Below, piece after piece: positions 52,246 through 61,526 of a stretch of 64,000 nucleotides of DNA (positions are counted from its first letter, which is position 1; each line of letters starts with the position of its first letter). Below the pieces are notes generated by a model that saw only the letters and a list, made by a program, of their open reading frames with translations, made no database searches and was not told the DNA's origin. The position numbers were made by a program, and so were the translations under genes. Location: positions 124,001-188,000 of the forward strand of contig NZ_FZNW01000006.1 in NCBI RefSeq assembly GCF_900188115.1. The letters are read 5' to 3'. The stretch is from Haloechinothrix alba (lineage in GTDB: Bacteria > Actinomycetota > Actinomycetes > Mycobacteriales > Pseudonocardiaceae).

Positions 52246-54042
52246 ATGCGGGCTTCCGCATCGTTGCTGGCGGTCCTCGCGTTGGCTGTCGGGCTGGTGG
52301 TGGTCCCGTTCGCCTCGGCCGATGAACACTCCCCGGGTGAGCCCGGCGAGGCACCGGTCGAAGCGGGTGTGGCGCCGGGTGTCGGGGTGCCTGACTCCCG
52401 CCCCGGTGAGGCCTTCGCCGATCCGAAGATCGCGGAGTTGCAGGAGTCGGCTACCGAGGTTCAGGAGGAGCTCGACGACCTGACCAGCCGTGTCGCCGAT
52501 GCGCAGCGTGCGCTCGACGAGGCCGAAGCGCAGCGCGAGGAGGCCGCGAGCAAGCGGGAGGATGCGGAGGCTGCCCTGCGGGAGAAGCAGGACGAGGTCG
52601 ACGACTTCTCCAGGGCGATGTATACGGGTATGGGGCGGCCGGATGACATGCGGATGCTGCTGACCGCGCAGAGCACCGAGGATGTGCTCGCCGGTTCCTC
52701 CATGATCCGGATGCTGCGTTCCGAGCAGGACGAGCGGCTGTTCGACGCGCTCGACCGGCATCGTGCTGCCGTCGATGCGGAGCGGGAGGCGGAGGCCGCG
52801 CACGAGGCTGCCGAGGAGCGTGCCGAGGAGCTGGAACGCCGCAGTAACGACGCGTCGAACCGCGCCGACGCGATCTCCTCGGAGCTTCGTGGGCCGATCG
52901 GGGAGGCCAACGATGCGGTGGTCGCCCAGCAACGAGCGCAGGAGAAGCGCAACGCGAAGACCGCGGCGAACTGGGAATCCTACCTCGACCGGCTCGACGA
53001 GGCCGGCATCGACCCACCGAGCGCGGCGGCGTTGCGCGATCTGGACTCGTTGCCGTCCGGGTTGCGTACGGTGGAGGCTATCGACGGTACCGTGCAGGCG
53101 GGTGTTGCCCAGACGAGTGTGAACGGCGAGCGCCTGCTCGTCCTGCCCGAGGAGACGGTTGAGGCGGTCAGCAGTGCCGTGGACGCGTTGGGCAAGCCGT
53201 ACGTGCCGCGGGACGAGGGCGAGGGGCCGGTCGCGTACTCCTGTGACGGGCTGGTCCGCGCGGCGTTCGATGCGGGCGGTCTCGAGCTGCCCGAGCGCGC
53301 GCCTGAGCAGCTCGCGCGGGGCGTGCGTGTGCCACATGCGGATGCGCAACCCGGCGACCTGGTGTTCATCGGGCCGGAGAAGTACGGCGTGCAGCATGTC
53401 GGTATCGTGCTCGACGACCGCACCATGCTGGCGGCCGACGGCAGGATCGCGAGCGTAGCGGTGACCGATCTCCCCGCGAGTGACTCTTCGCTTGCGGTGG
53501 TACGGCCCGCGCTCGGTCTGCGCGACGAGGCCCGTGATGTGCCGCGGCGCGACGACGGGGAGTTGACATGGCGCTGCGGCGGCGTCGAGCTGCCGATGAC
53601 GACCGGTGGTGGTACCGAGCACGACGGGGCGGGCGCCTGGGGTGGCTATCCCAACGGCATGATCCCGTCCTCGGCATTGTGCGCTATCGGTGTCTCCAGC
53701 CACACGTTGCGTTGTGACGCCGCGCAGGCCTTCGTGGCGATGTCGCAGGCCTACGCCGGCGAGTTCGGCGAAAGGTTGTGCGTGACCGACTCGTACCGCA
53801 CCTTCGATGCCCAGGTGGACCTGTATCACCGCAAGCCTGCGCTGGCCGCTGTTCCCGGCACGAGCAACCACGGTTGGGGTCTCGCGCTGGATATGTGCGG
53901 CGGGGTGCAGTCATTCGGTACCCCCCAGTTCCGCTGGATGGCCGAGAACGCGCCGGAGTTCGGGTGGATCCACCCGAACTGGGCGCGGCAGGGCGGCGGC
54001 CGCGAAGAGCCGTGGCACTGGGAGTACGTGGGGCGCGGGTAG
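52246..54042 (+). CDS. Secreted NlpC/P60-like and VanY-type peptidase fusion
   Basis: 598 residues. A signal peptide (~1-25, MRASASLLAVLALAVGLVVV) is followed by a coiled coil rich in Glu/Arg/Ala (~60-230). Residues ~300-400 form an NlpC/P60 domain with Cys in SCDGLV and His in QHVGIVL, but the third catalytic position, His in most relatives, aligns with Ala (MLAADG). Residues ~450-598 form a VanY-like M15 carboxypeptidase with zinc ligands in SNHGWGLALD and EPWHWEY. It probably trims peptidoglycan stems at two points. GGGGAGG precedes the ATG. A RipA-like coiled coil suggests intramolecular inhibition. Confidence 0.85.
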   Translation: MRASASLLAVLALAVGLVVVPFASADEHSPGEPGEAPVEAGVAPGVGVPDSRPGEAFADPKIAELQESATEVQEELDDLTSRVADAQRALDEAEAQREEAASKREDAEAALREKQDEVDDFSRAMYTGMGRPDDMRMLLTAQSTEDVLAGSSMIRMLRSEQDERLFDALDRHRAAVDAEREAEAAHEAAEERAEELERRSNDASNRADAISSELRGPIGEANDAVVAQQRAQEKRNAKTAANWESYLDRLDEAGIDPPSAAALRDLDSLPSGLRTVEAIDGTVQAGVAQTSVNGERLLVLPEETVEAVSSAVDALGKPYVPRDEGEGPVAYSCDGLVRAAFDAGGLELPERAPEQLARGVRVPHADAQPGDLVFIGPEKYGVQHVGIVLDDRTMLAADGRIASVAVTDLPASDSSLAVVRPALGLRDEARDVPRRDDGELTWRCGGVELPMTTGGGTEHDGAGAWGGYPNGMIPSSALCAIGVSSHTLRCDAAQAFVAMSQAYAGEFGERLCVTDSYRTFDAQVDLYHRKPALAAVPGTSNHGWGLALDMCGGVQSFGTPQFRWMAENAPEFGWIHPNWARQGGGREEPWHWEYVGRG

Positions 54043-54646
54043 GCCGCGTCGCGCGGGCCCGTGTAGCTGGTTGCGCGGTGCGCGCGGACCGGCACGGCGC
54101 CGTATTACGAAGGGGCAGGGGATACGCCCTGGTTGTTCCGGTCAGTATGTCGGTTGTCACATGAGGTGACGATCCGTAGTGGAATGCGATGAACGGTTGA
54201 TCCGTTCGGTGGGCGGCGGCGTGTCGCGTCATCCTCAGGTGTTGCCGTAATCACAACCCGCGATGAACTGCTGCTCTGATGGTGGCTCGCCGATCGGACT
54301 GCGCTGAATGGCCGAGTCGGGCTGGACGTGGCTCGTGTGGTTTCGTAACCTAGCCGAGACCTCACGGAAGGCAGTCGCCATACGACAGGAGGCGGCGCTG
54401 TGGGGTGTCGCTGAGGCAGCTGGTCGGGGAGCTGTTTCCGGGGCTGCCGCGAGGCTGCTTGGACGACCGCAGTACGCAGGTTCAGACACCGAGTGGCATA
54501 CGTGTTGCCGACCGTGTCGCGGTACGACGCGCCGTGCGGTGACGATGCGGTACCTCCGCATCGTGCGCGGTGCGAGGAGAGGGCCCCCGACCTCTCCGCT
54601 GTCCGGCCCCGGGCAGGCGACCGAAGGCAAAGGAGATGTGCGCGGC
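54043..54646 (+). other. 604-bp region with structured leader, no convincing gene
   Basis: Small palindromes include GTCAC/GTGAC (54156-54170), an 8-bp hairpin CGATGCGG/CCGCATCG (54543-54563) and GGAGAGG/CCTCTCC (54576-54597), the last two close to the next SD. Frames through the region are not protein-like. It could be a long regulated 5' leader of the downstream hydrolase gene. I could not fit a known riboswitch consensus. Confidence 0.4.
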
Positions 54647-55690
54647 GTGAAGTCGCAACATGTGAAGCGAGTGGTGTCCGGCGCGATAGCCGCTACAGCA
54701 GTGATCGCTGTGTTCGGAGTCCACGCGCCCGCCGCCGCAGACCCCGACCCACTTCCCCCGAACGCATCGGAGGAGCTCCGGGAGTACCGCGAGCTCGTCG
54801 CCGAGGCCGAGAAGCTCAACGAGGAGCACCTCCAGGCGCAGGACGAGCTGGCCGAGGCCGAACGAGAGTTGGAACAGGCCGAGGCCGACCTGGCCGAGGC
54901 CGAGGACGCCAGGCAGGCGGCGCTCGCCGAGCAGCGTGAGCACCGGGAGATCGTCGACAAGTTCGCCAGCGCCTCCTACACCGGCGGTGCCGAACTCTCC
55001 CAGATGTCGGCGCTGCTGACGGGCGACTCCACCCGCGACTACCTCGACCGGTCCGCGGCGCTCGACGTGCTCGCCGCCGACCAGAACGCGGCGGTGGAGA
55101 AACTCTCCGCTGCGGTCGAGGAGGCCAGCGAGGCCCAGCGGGACGCCGACGACGCCCAGACGCGGGCCGAGCAGGCGAAGGAGGCCGCCCAGCAGCTCGT
55201 CCGCGACATCGAGGCTCGCCAGGAGGCGCTCGAGGAGAAGATCGCGAGCGTCGAGGAGGCAGCGGGCCTGCTGTCCGATGCCGACCAGGACATGCATGCC
55301 ACCGACGGCGCCGAGGCACCGTCGGACATCGTCGCGCCGGGCCAGGCGGCGCAGCACGCGGTGGACGCGGCCATGTCCAAGCGTGGCAGCCCGTACGCAT
55401 GGGGTGCGCAGGGCCCGGACTCCTTCGACTGCTCCGGCCTGACCTCCTGGGCCTACAACCAGGCAGGCGTGAGCATTCCGCGCTCCAGCCGCGCGCAGTC
55501 GGAGTACGGCCAGCCGGTCCCGCGGGACCAGCTGGAGCCGGGCGATCTGGTGTTCTTCTACAAACCGGTCTCGCACGTGGGCATCTACATCGGCGACGGC
55601 AAGATGGTGCATGCCCCCCAGGAGGGCGACGTCGTCAAGGTGCAGAAGATGATGGAGGGCGACTACAGCGGTGCCCGCCGCGTCTCGTAG
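54647..55690 (+). CDS. Secreted NlpC/P60 peptidoglycan endopeptidase (RipA-like)
   Basis: 347 residues from GTG 54647, with AAAGGAG 11 nt upstream. A signal peptide (MKSQHVKRVVSGAIAATAVI...PAAAD) is followed by a long coiled coil (~45-215). The C-terminal NlpC/P60 domain (~235-347) has a complete triad: Cys in FDCSGLTSWAY, His in SHVGIYIG and His in MVHAPQ. It cleaves the D-Glu/mDAP bond of stem peptides. The coiled coil plus NlpC layout is that of RipA/DIP-type septal hydrolases. It is the second such gene in tandem, after the VanY fusion. Confidence 0.9.
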   Translation: MKSQHVKRVVSGAIAATAVIAVFGVHAPAAADPDPLPPNASEELREYRELVAEAEKLNEEHLQAQDELAEAERELEQAEADLAEAEDARQAALAEQREHREIVDKFASASYTGGAELSQMSALLTGDSTRDYLDRSAALDVLAADQNAAVEKLSAAVEEASEAQRDADDAQTRAEQAKEAAQQLVRDIEARQEALEEKIASVEEAAGLLSDADQDMHATDGAEAPSDIVAPGQAAQHAVDAAMSKRGSPYAWGAQGPDSFDCSGLTSWAYNQAGVSIPRSSRAQSEYGQPVPRDQLEPGDLVFFYKPVSHVGIYIGDGKMVHAPQEGDVVKVQKMMEGDYSGARRVS

Positions 55691-55699
55691 CGGCCGGAT

Positions 55700-55762
55700 G
55701 GGGCGAGCCGAAGGACTCCTCGGGTACAGGATGTGTACCGACGGACCCGTTCGGCTCGCCCC
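55700..55762 (+). terminator. 13-bp stem terminator after the NlpC/P60 gene
   Basis: GGGGCGAGCCGAA (55700-55712) pairs perfectly with 55750-55762. The 37-nt loop contains its own GGTAC/GTACC stem. It lies 10 bp after the stop codon. Confidence 0.7.
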
Positions 55763-55811
55763 ACGCCCGCACGACGCGACGCGGGACGGCGTGTCACGGT
55801 AGCCTCGGCGC

Positions 55812-56981
55812 GTGCGACCAACCCTGCTTGTCACCAACGATTTCCCGCCGCGTCCCGGTGGGATTCAGGCTTACCTGCACAGCCTGGCCGGTCACCTGCC
55901 GGCCGAGAACCTGGTGGTGTACGCACCGTCCTGGGACGGTCCGGACGCGGAGCGGACCGGCTCGCACAGCGCGTTCGATGCGCGGCAGCCCTTCGAGGTG
56001 GTCCGGCACCCGGGGACGCTGATGCTGCCCACGGCCGACGTACGGCGCAGGGCCGCCGAGCTGGTACGCGCACACGGAGCCGAGACGGTGTGGTTCGGTG
56101 CGGCGGCTCCACTGGCCCTGCTGGCACCCGCGATGCGGCGCGCGGGCGCCCAACGGATCCTTGCCAGTACGCACGGTCACGAGGTGGGCTGGTCGATGGT
56201 GCCTGCCGCCAGGTCGGCGCTGCGCCGGATCGGCGATACGACCGACGTCGTCACCTATGTCAGCGCTTACACCCGCAGGCGGGTCGCGAGCGCGTTCGGG
56301 CCGCTCGCCGGGCTCGAGCATCTCCCGTCGGGGGTGGACACCGAACGGTTCCGGCCGGACCCCGCGGCCCGCGAGGCCGTCCGCAGGCGGCACGGCCTCG
56401 ACGACCGGCCGACGGTGCTCTGCGTGTCCCGGCTCGTCCCGCGCAAGGGCCAGGACACGCTGGTGCGCGTGCTGCCGGAGCTGCGCGAGCGCGTGCCGGG
56501 CGCGGCCCTGCTGCTGGTCGGGGACGGCCGCTACCGCGGCCGCATCCGAGCGCTCGCCGAGCAGCTCGGGGTCGCCGAGCACGTGGTGCTGGCAGGTGGT
56601 GTGTCGTGGGGTGAGCTACCGGCGTACTACGCGGCCGGTGACGTCTTCGCCATGCCCGCCCGTACGCGCGCGGGCGGGCTCGATGTGGAGGGTCTCGGGA
56701 TCGTCTACCTGGAGGCCTCGGCGAGCGGCCTTCCGGTGGTAGCCGGCCGTTCCGGGGGCGCACCGGAGACCGTGCAGGACGAGGTGACCGGGCACGTCGT
56801 GGCGGGAGACGACAGGCACCAGCTGGTCGACACGCTGGCGAGCGTGCTCGGCGACCCGTTGCGGGCGACGACGATGGGCCGGACGGGCAGGCAGTGGGTG
56901 CACCAGCACTGGCGGTGGGACCGGATCGCGGGCAGGCTGTCCGAGCTGCTCGGCCAGGCTCCGGCGGGGCAGCGAACGTGA
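55812..56981 (+). CDS. pimB': GDP-mannose-dependent phosphatidyl-myo-inositol mannosyltransferase (PimB' type)
   Basis: 389 residues of GT-B glycosyltransferase family 4. Motifs are TNDFPPRPGGIQAYLHSL at the N-terminus, VSRLVPRKGQDTL (~205), and the nucleotide-sugar E-x7-E loop GLDVEGLGIVYLEASASGLP (~280-300). It adds the second mannose to PIM1 at the inner membrane face in mycobacteria, and the gene holds the same place relative to the NlpC genes and trpD. TAGCCT (55800-55805) ends 6 nt before the GTG with no SD, so it is probably leaderless. PIM function is inferred from similarity and synteny. Confidence 0.85.
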   Translation: MRPTLLVTNDFPPRPGGIQAYLHSLAGHLPAENLVVYAPSWDGPDAERTGSHSAFDARQPFEVVRHPGTLMLPTADVRRRAAELVRAHGAETVWFGAAAPLALLAPAMRRAGAQRILASTHGHEVGWSMVPAARSALRRIGDTTDVVTYVSAYTRRRVASAFGPLAGLEHLPSGVDTERFRPDPAAREAVRRRHGLDDRPTVLCVSRLVPRKGQDTLVRVLPELRERVPGAALLLVGDGRYRGRIRALAEQLGVAEHVVLAGGVSWGELPAYYAAGDVFAMPARTRAGGLDVEGLGIVYLEASASGLPVVAGRSGGAPETVQDEVTGHVVAGDDRHQLVDTLASVLGDPLRATTMGRTGRQWVHQHWRWDRIAGRLSELLGQAPAGQRT

Positions 56982-56984
56982 CAG

Positions 56985-57007
56985 CCGGTCGCCTGCACGG
57001 CGACCGG
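56985..57007. terminator. 9-bp perfect hairpin between convergent genes
   Basis: CCGGTCGCC (56985-56993) pairs with GGCGACCGG (56999-57007) around a 5-nt loop, in the 31-bp gap after pimB'. Confidence 0.65.
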
Positions 57008-57012
57008 AGCCG

Positions 57013-57471
57013 TCACCGCGCCCGCCGGTCCCGCGCGGCGCGCGCCCCGCGACCGGCGATGCGCAGCCACGCCAGCCCCAGAACGGGTAGCAGCAGCGGG
57101 ACGTAACCGTATCCGCTGCCGAACCCGGACCACACGGTGGCTTCCGGGAACGCCTCCGGTGCCAGCATGCTGATCGTGCCCACCACGACGACCCCGACGA
57201 GCTCGACGAGGCAGATGACGGTGGCAAGCGCGCGGGAGGACTCGCTGCCGCGCGCCAGGGCCACGGTCGCCAGCGCGTACAGCAGCGCCGCGAACGCGGA
57301 CAGCAGGTAGGGCACCGGGGCCTCGTCGAACCGTGTTGCGAGCTGCACGCCCGATCGTGCGGTGGCGGAGAGGGCGAACAGGGCGTAGACGGCGATGAGC
57401 GCGCGTCCCGGGCCGTGCCGCAGCGCTCCGGCCGGTGCACCCCGGCCGGCCCCTCCGGCACCGTCAGACAC
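57013..57471 (-). CDS. Small integral membrane protein
   Basis: 152 residues, GTG start. Four hydrophobic segments (~22-40, 53-72, 82-102, 122-140). It has no recognisable motif apart from a basic C-terminus (RIAGRGARAARDRRAR). It overlaps the preceding membrane gene by 8 bp, so the two are probably produced together and may form one complex. Function unknown. Confidence 0.6.
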   Translation of the reverse strand: MSDGAGGAGRGAPAGALRHGPGRALIAVYALFALSATARSGVQLATRFDEAPVPYLLSAFAALLYALATVALARGSESSRALATVICLVELVGVVVVGTISMLAPEAFPEATVWSGFGSGYGYVPLLLPVLGLAWLRIAGRGARAARDRRAR

Positions 57472-57829
57472 CCTGACCGCCCCAGACCTGCTGCAGGCGC
57501 ACGATCATGACCGGGATCGCCAGGCAGCCGACCAGCAGCACCGCGTTGCCCCACCTGCTTCGCTCGGCCAGCGCCCATGCAGCGGCAACCGGCAGGACAA
57601 GCAGGATGCCGAGCAGGTAGCCGACGAAGGTCACGCCCGCCACCTCCCGTTCGGTGCCCGCGAGGCCTGCTATGCCGAGCACGGCCTGGGCGAGCAGGCC
57701 CACCTCGATCAGTGCCAGAGCGCCGAGCAGCACCCTGTCCGGCCCGCGATCGCGCAGCAGGCCGATCAGCGTCCACCCCGCGGCGACCAGTGCCGCGAGG
57801 ATCAGGGCTGTGGGTAGGTACTCGGGCAC
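57464..57829 (-). CDS. Small integral membrane protein, partner of the next gene
   Basis: 121 residues from GTG 57829, with GGAGG 9 nt upstream. About four hydrophobic segments. An Arg-Asp-Arg-Gly-Pro-Asp loop follows the first. Its stop overlaps the start of the 57013-57471 gene by 8 bp. No domain recognised. It is divergent from bioA. Confidence 0.6.
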   Translation of the reverse strand: MPEYLPTALILAALVAAGWTLIGLLRDRGPDRVLLGALALIEVGLLAQAVLGIAGLAGTEREVAGVTFVGYLLGILLVLPVAAAWALAERSRWGNAVLLVGCLAIPVMIVRLQQVWGGQGV

Positions 57830-57934
57830 GACGCGATCCCTCCACGCGGCAGTCGCAGGGCCGTTCCGGCTGGTCGCCGGGCACGGCACGCGACACGGCG
57901 TGCCCGGCGCGCACGCGCCGCTCCCGGCGCCTCA

Positions 57935-57947
57935 TAGGCTACACACC
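57935..57947 (+). promoter_or_regulatory. -10 box of bioA, probably leaderless
   Basis: TAGGCT (57935-57940) ends 7 nt before the ATG at 57948, with no SD. It has the same geometry as the boxes before pimB', ilvE, aconitase and the HAD gene. Confidence 0.45.
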
Positions 57948-59228
57948 ATGAACAGCGAGACGTTGCTTGCGCTGGACGCCCAGCACGTGTGGCATCCCTA
58001 CGGCCCGATGCCGGGCACGGTCGAGCCGCTGCTCGTGTCCTCGGCCGAGGGAGTGCGGCTGCACCTCGACGACGGGCGCGCGCTCATCGACGGCATGTCG
58101 TCCTGGTGGGCGGCGATCCACGGCTACCGCCACCCGGTGCTGGACCAGGCGGTGCACGATCAGGTGGGCCGGATGAGCCACGTCATGTTCGGGGGGCTCA
58201 CCCACGAACCGGCGATCACGCTGGCCTCGAACCTCGTGGATCTCACGCCGGAGGAGCTGCAGCACGTGTTCCTGTGCGACTCGGGATCGGTGTCGGTGGA
58301 GGTCGCGCTCAAGATGTGCTTGCAGTACTGGCGGTCGGTCGGCCGGCCCGGCAAGCAGAAGATGCTGACCTGGCGCAGCGGCTACCACGGCGACACGTTC
58401 CACCCGATGAGCGTGTGCGACCCGGAAGGGGGGATGCACTCGTTGTGGCGCGGGGTGCTACCCGAGCAGGTCTTCGTACCCGCTCCGCCTGCCGATTTCG
58501 AGTCCGGCCCGGACGAGTCCTACTCGCGCGTGCTCGCCGAGTCCATCGCCGAGCACGCCGACGAGCTCGCGGCCGTGGTCGTGGAACCGATCGTGCAGGG
58601 CGCAGGAGGGATGCGCTTCCATCACCCGGAGTACCTGCGCGTCCTGCGGGAGGCCACCCGAGCCAACGACGTCCTGCTGGTCTTCGACGAGATCGCCACC
58701 GGCTTCGGCCGTACCGGCACGCTGTTCGCCGCCGACCACGCCGGGGTCAGCCCCGACGTGCTGTGCCTGGGTAAGGCGCTCACCGCCGGGTACCTCACGA
58801 TGGCCGCGACGCTGTGCACCCCGCGGGTGGCCGACGGGATCTCCAGAGGAGAGCTTCCGGTACTCGCGCACGGTCCGACGTTCATGGGCAACCCGCTTGC
58901 CTCGGCCGTGGCGAACGCCTCGATCCAGCTGCTGCACGACACGGACTTCAGCTCCGCCGTCGCGCGGATCGGGGCGGGCCTGCGGTCGGGCCTGTGGCAG
59001 GCGCGGGACGTCCCTGGCGTGCGCGACGTGCGCTCGCTCGGCGCGATCGGCGTGATCGAGCTGGACAGGCAGGTGGACATGGCGGTTGCCACCCGGGTCG
59101 CCACCGAGCGCGGCGTGTGGCTACGCCCGTTCCGGAACATGGTGTACGCGATGCCGCCGTACATCACCACCGATGCCGAGCTCGCCGTGATCACCGACGC
59201 CATGGTGGCCGTCGCGCGCGAGGCGTGA
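57948..59228 (+). CDS. bioA: Adenosylmethionine-8-amino-7-oxononanoate aminotransferase
   Basis: 426 residues of a fold-type I PLP aminotransferase: SAM donates the amino group to KAPA, giving DAPA. PLP Lys276 is in LGKALTAGY, and the [12 protein letters not shown] motif lies just before it. WHPYGPMP near the N-terminus and [10 protein letters not shown] are specific to BioA. It begins a biotin unit of bioA, bioD, bioB and bsaP. bioF, normally next to bioA, is missing. Confidence 0.95.
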   Translation: MNSETLLALDAQHVWHPYGPMPGTVEPLLVSSAEGVRLHLDDGRALIDGMSSWWAAIHGYRHPVLDQAVHDQVGRMSHVMFGGLTHEPAITLASNLVDLTPEELQHVFLCDSGSVSVEVALKMCLQYWRSVGRPGKQKMLTWRSGYHGDTFHPMSVCDPEGGMHSLWRGVLPEQVFVPAPPADFESGPDESYSRVLAESIAEHADELAAVVVEPIVQGAGGMRFHHPEYLRVLREATRANDVLLVFDEIATGFGRTGTLFAADHAGVSPDVLCLGKALTAGYLTMAATLCTPRVADGISRGELPVLAHGPTFMGNPLASAVANASIQLLHDTDFSSAVARIGAGLRSGLWQARDVPGVRDVRSLGAIGVIELDRQVDMAVATRVATERGVWLRPFRNMVYAMPPYITTDAELAVITDAMVAVAREA

Positions 59229-59306
59229 CCGGCCGCGCGGCGACCGGCCGTGCCGAGCGACGCCTCGTGATCGGTGTCGAGTGGCGAGGCACTAAGGTAT
59301 TGGTTC

Positions 59307-60029
59307 GTGAGCGTGCTGGTCATGACCGGGACGGATACCGGTGTCGGCAAGACGGTGGTCACCGCGGCCGCCGCCGCGCTGCTACGCGCGAACGGTCATC
59401 GCGTCGCGGTCGTCAAGGCCGCACAGACCGGGGTCGGTGCGCACGAGGACGCCGATCTCGACGTCGTACGCCGGTACGCCGGTGCGGTGACAACACACGA
59501 GATCCGGCGCTTCCCGGAACCGCTCGCCCCGGAGACTGCGGCGCTGCGTAGCGGCCTGCCGCCGGTCACGCCCGGCGAGGCGGCCGAGGCCGCGGCGCGG
59601 CTCGACGAGACACACGACTACGTTCTCGTCGAGGGGGCAGGCGGCCTGCTCGTGCGGTTCGACCCGGCGGGCGGCACGCTCGCGGACGTGGCGTGGGCAC
59701 TCGGGGCTCCCGTCGTCGTGGTGGCACGTGCCGGCCTCGGCACGCTGAACGCGACGGCGTTGACCGCCGAGGTCGCCGGCCGGCGCGGCTTGCACGTCGC
59801 CGGTGTGATCATCGGTACCTGGCCGCGTGAGCCCGGAACGGCCGAGCTGTGCAACCTGCACGACCTGCCGGTCGCGGCTGCCGCCCCGCTGCTCGGGGCG
59901 CTCGAGGACGGGCTCGGCGATGCGGAACCGTCCTCGTTCGTCGAGGGAGCCCGCAGGGGGCTGTCGCCGTGGTTGGGCGGGAAGTTCGATCCCGAGCAGT
60001 TCACCGCGAACTCGACCGGCCGAACGTGA
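59307..60029 (+). CDS. bioD: Dethiobiotin synthetase
   Basis: 240 residues from GTG 59307. The Walker A-type MTGTDTGVGKTVV at the N-terminus and the EGAGGLLVR block identify an ATP-dependent carboxylase that forms dethiobiotin from DAPA and CO2. TAAGGT (59293-59298) lies 8 nt before the start with no SD, again pointing to a near-leaderless mRNA. It is 78 bp after bioA, too small a space for bioF. Confidence 0.95.
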   Translation: MSVLVMTGTDTGVGKTVVTAAAAALLRANGHRVAVVKAAQTGVGAHEDADLDVVRRYAGAVTTHEIRRFPEPLAPETAALRSGLPPVTPGEAAEAAARLDETHDYVLVEGAGGLLVRFDPAGGTLADVAWALGAPVVVVARAGLGTLNATALTAEVAGRRGLHVAGVIIGTWPREPGTAELCNLHDLPVAAAAPLLGALEDGLGDAEPSSFVEGARRGLSPWLGGKFDPEQFTANSTGRT

Positions 60030-60157
60030 CATTGCTCGCTGTGTACCGGGCCGTGGGGCAGTAGCGTATCGATGCGGCCGGTGGCGACGTTCGGACGGAG
60101 TGCGCTGCCGGAGTACGATTCCCGCGGGCGTGCACGCAGCCGAGGTTAGGAGAACGT

Positions 60158-61195
60158 GTGACCGCAGCAACGCAACAGTCCGAATCGACCGTTGGTGAGC
60201 AGGATGTGCTCGCCGTCGCTCGAGAGCAGGTGCTCGAGCGGGGTGTGGGGTTGACCCAGGACCAGGTGCTGCAGGTGCTGCGGCTTCCTGGGGACCGGCT
60301 GCAGGATCTGCTCGCGCTGGCACACGACGTCCGTATGCGGTGGTGCGGCCCGGAGGTCGAGGTCGAGGGCATCGTCAGCGTGAAGACCGGTGGGTGCCCC
60401 GAGGACTGCCACTTCTGCTCCCAGTCCGGGCTGTTCCCAACCCCGGTGCGCGCCGCGTGGCTGGACATCCCGGGGATGGTCCAGGCGGCCAAGGAGACCG
60501 CGGAGACCGGAGCGACGGAGTTCTGCATCGTCGCCGCCGTCCGTGGCCCGGACAAGCGCCTGATGTCGCAGGTGCGGGACGGCATCAACGCGATCCGCGA
60601 GTCCGGTAACGACATCAACATCGCCTGCTCACTGGGCATGCTCACGCAGGAGCAGGTCGACGAGCTCGTGGAGATGGGGGTCCACCGCTACAACCACAAC
60701 CTCGAGACGGCCCGCTCGCACTTCCCCGAGGTGGTCACCACGCACACCTGGGAGGAGCGCTGGGAGACGCTGCGCATGGTGCATGAGGCCGGTATGGAGG
60801 TGTGCTGCGGCGGGATCGTCGGGATGGGCGAGACCGACGAGCAGCGTGCGGAGTTCGCCGTCCAGCTGGCCGAGCTGGACCCGCACGAGGTGCCGATGAA
60901 CTTCCTCATCCCGCAGGCAGGAACCCCGTACGAGCACTACGAGACGATCGAGGGCCCGGACGCGTTGCGCATCGTCGCGGCGTACCGGCTGGCCATGCCG
61001 CGAACGATGCTGCGGTTCGCGGGCGGCCGCGAGCTCACGCTCGGCGACCTCGGTGCCGAGCAGGGCATGCTCGGGGGGATCAACGCGATCATCGTGGGCA
61101 ACTACCTCACCAACCTGGGGCGGCCTGCCGAGCGGGACCTCTCGATGCTGGAGGACCTCAGGATGCCCATCAAGGCGCTGTCCGACACCCTGTGA
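60158..61195 (+). CDS. bioB: Biotin synthase
   Basis: 345 residues, radical SAM enzyme inserting sulfur into dethiobiotin. The SAM cluster is CPEDCHFC (~80-87). Downstream cysteines and the Arg for the auxiliary cluster occur in the expected blocks ([31 protein letters not shown]). GTG start with TTAGGAG upstream. TACGAT at 60115-60120 is a plausible -10. It is followed by bsaP, whose product supports its auxiliary cluster in actinobacteria. Confidence 0.95.
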   Translation: MTAATQQSESTVGEQDVLAVAREQVLERGVGLTQDQVLQVLRLPGDRLQDLLALAHDVRMRWCGPEVEVEGIVSVKTGGCPEDCHFCSQSGLFPTPVRAAWLDIPGMVQAAKETAETGATEFCIVAAVRGPDKRLMSQVRDGINAIRESGNDINIACSLGMLTQEQVDELVEMGVHRYNHNLETARSHFPEVVTTHTWEERWETLRMVHEAGMEVCCGGIVGMGETDEQRAEFAVQLAELDPHEVPMNFLIPQAGTPYEHYETIEGPDALRIVAAYRLAMPRTMLRFAGGRELTLGDLGAEQGMLGGINAIIVGNYLTNLGRPAERDLSMLEDLRMPIKALSDTL

Positions 61196-61266
61196 CCGGT
61201 TCTTCTGCACTGGCGGGGCCGGGGCAGGTGCGATCGGTGAACACGACAACACGGCAGGAGCGTGAT

Positions 61267-61470
61267 GTGGACGAGCTCTACTGCGTGCACTGCGGCAGAA
61301 CCGTGGAGCAGTGCGACGCGGCCGCATGCCGCAACGCCCGGACCTCACTGGAACCTCCCCGGTTCTGCGCGCAGTGCGCGCGGCGGATGATCGTGCAGGT
61401 CACGCCGAACGGCTGGACCGCGCGGTGCAGCAGGCACGGGGAAACAGCCAGCCGTTCCCACCAGGTGTGA
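61267..61470 (+). CDS. bsaP: Biotin synthase auxiliary protein (BsaP)
   Basis: 67 residues from GTG 61267, with AGGAG 6 nt upstream. Seven cysteines (6, 9, 16, 21, 34, 37, 54) occur as CVHCG, CDAAAC, CAQC and ARC, with the family block [18 protein letters not shown]. BsaP is the small Fe-S protein that lies directly after bioB in mycobacteria (Rv1590 position) and is needed to rebuild BioB's auxiliary cluster. An unrelated longer reading upstream in the same frame overlaps bioB and is not used. Confidence 0.85.
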   Translation: MDELYCVHCGRTVEQCDAAACRNARTSLEPPRFCAQCARRMIVQVTPNGWTARCSRHGETASRSHQV

Positions 61471-61526
61471 GGCGACCGGTAGTGTCCCGTGCCAGGGGTT
61501 CGTCAGCTGTACGCGGGAGGTCGTGA

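Noticed and set aside
54043-54646. c-di-AMP (ydaO) riboswitch
   Set aside because: The location is typical, but I could not find the conserved core sequence blocks. Kept only as an unassigned structured leader.
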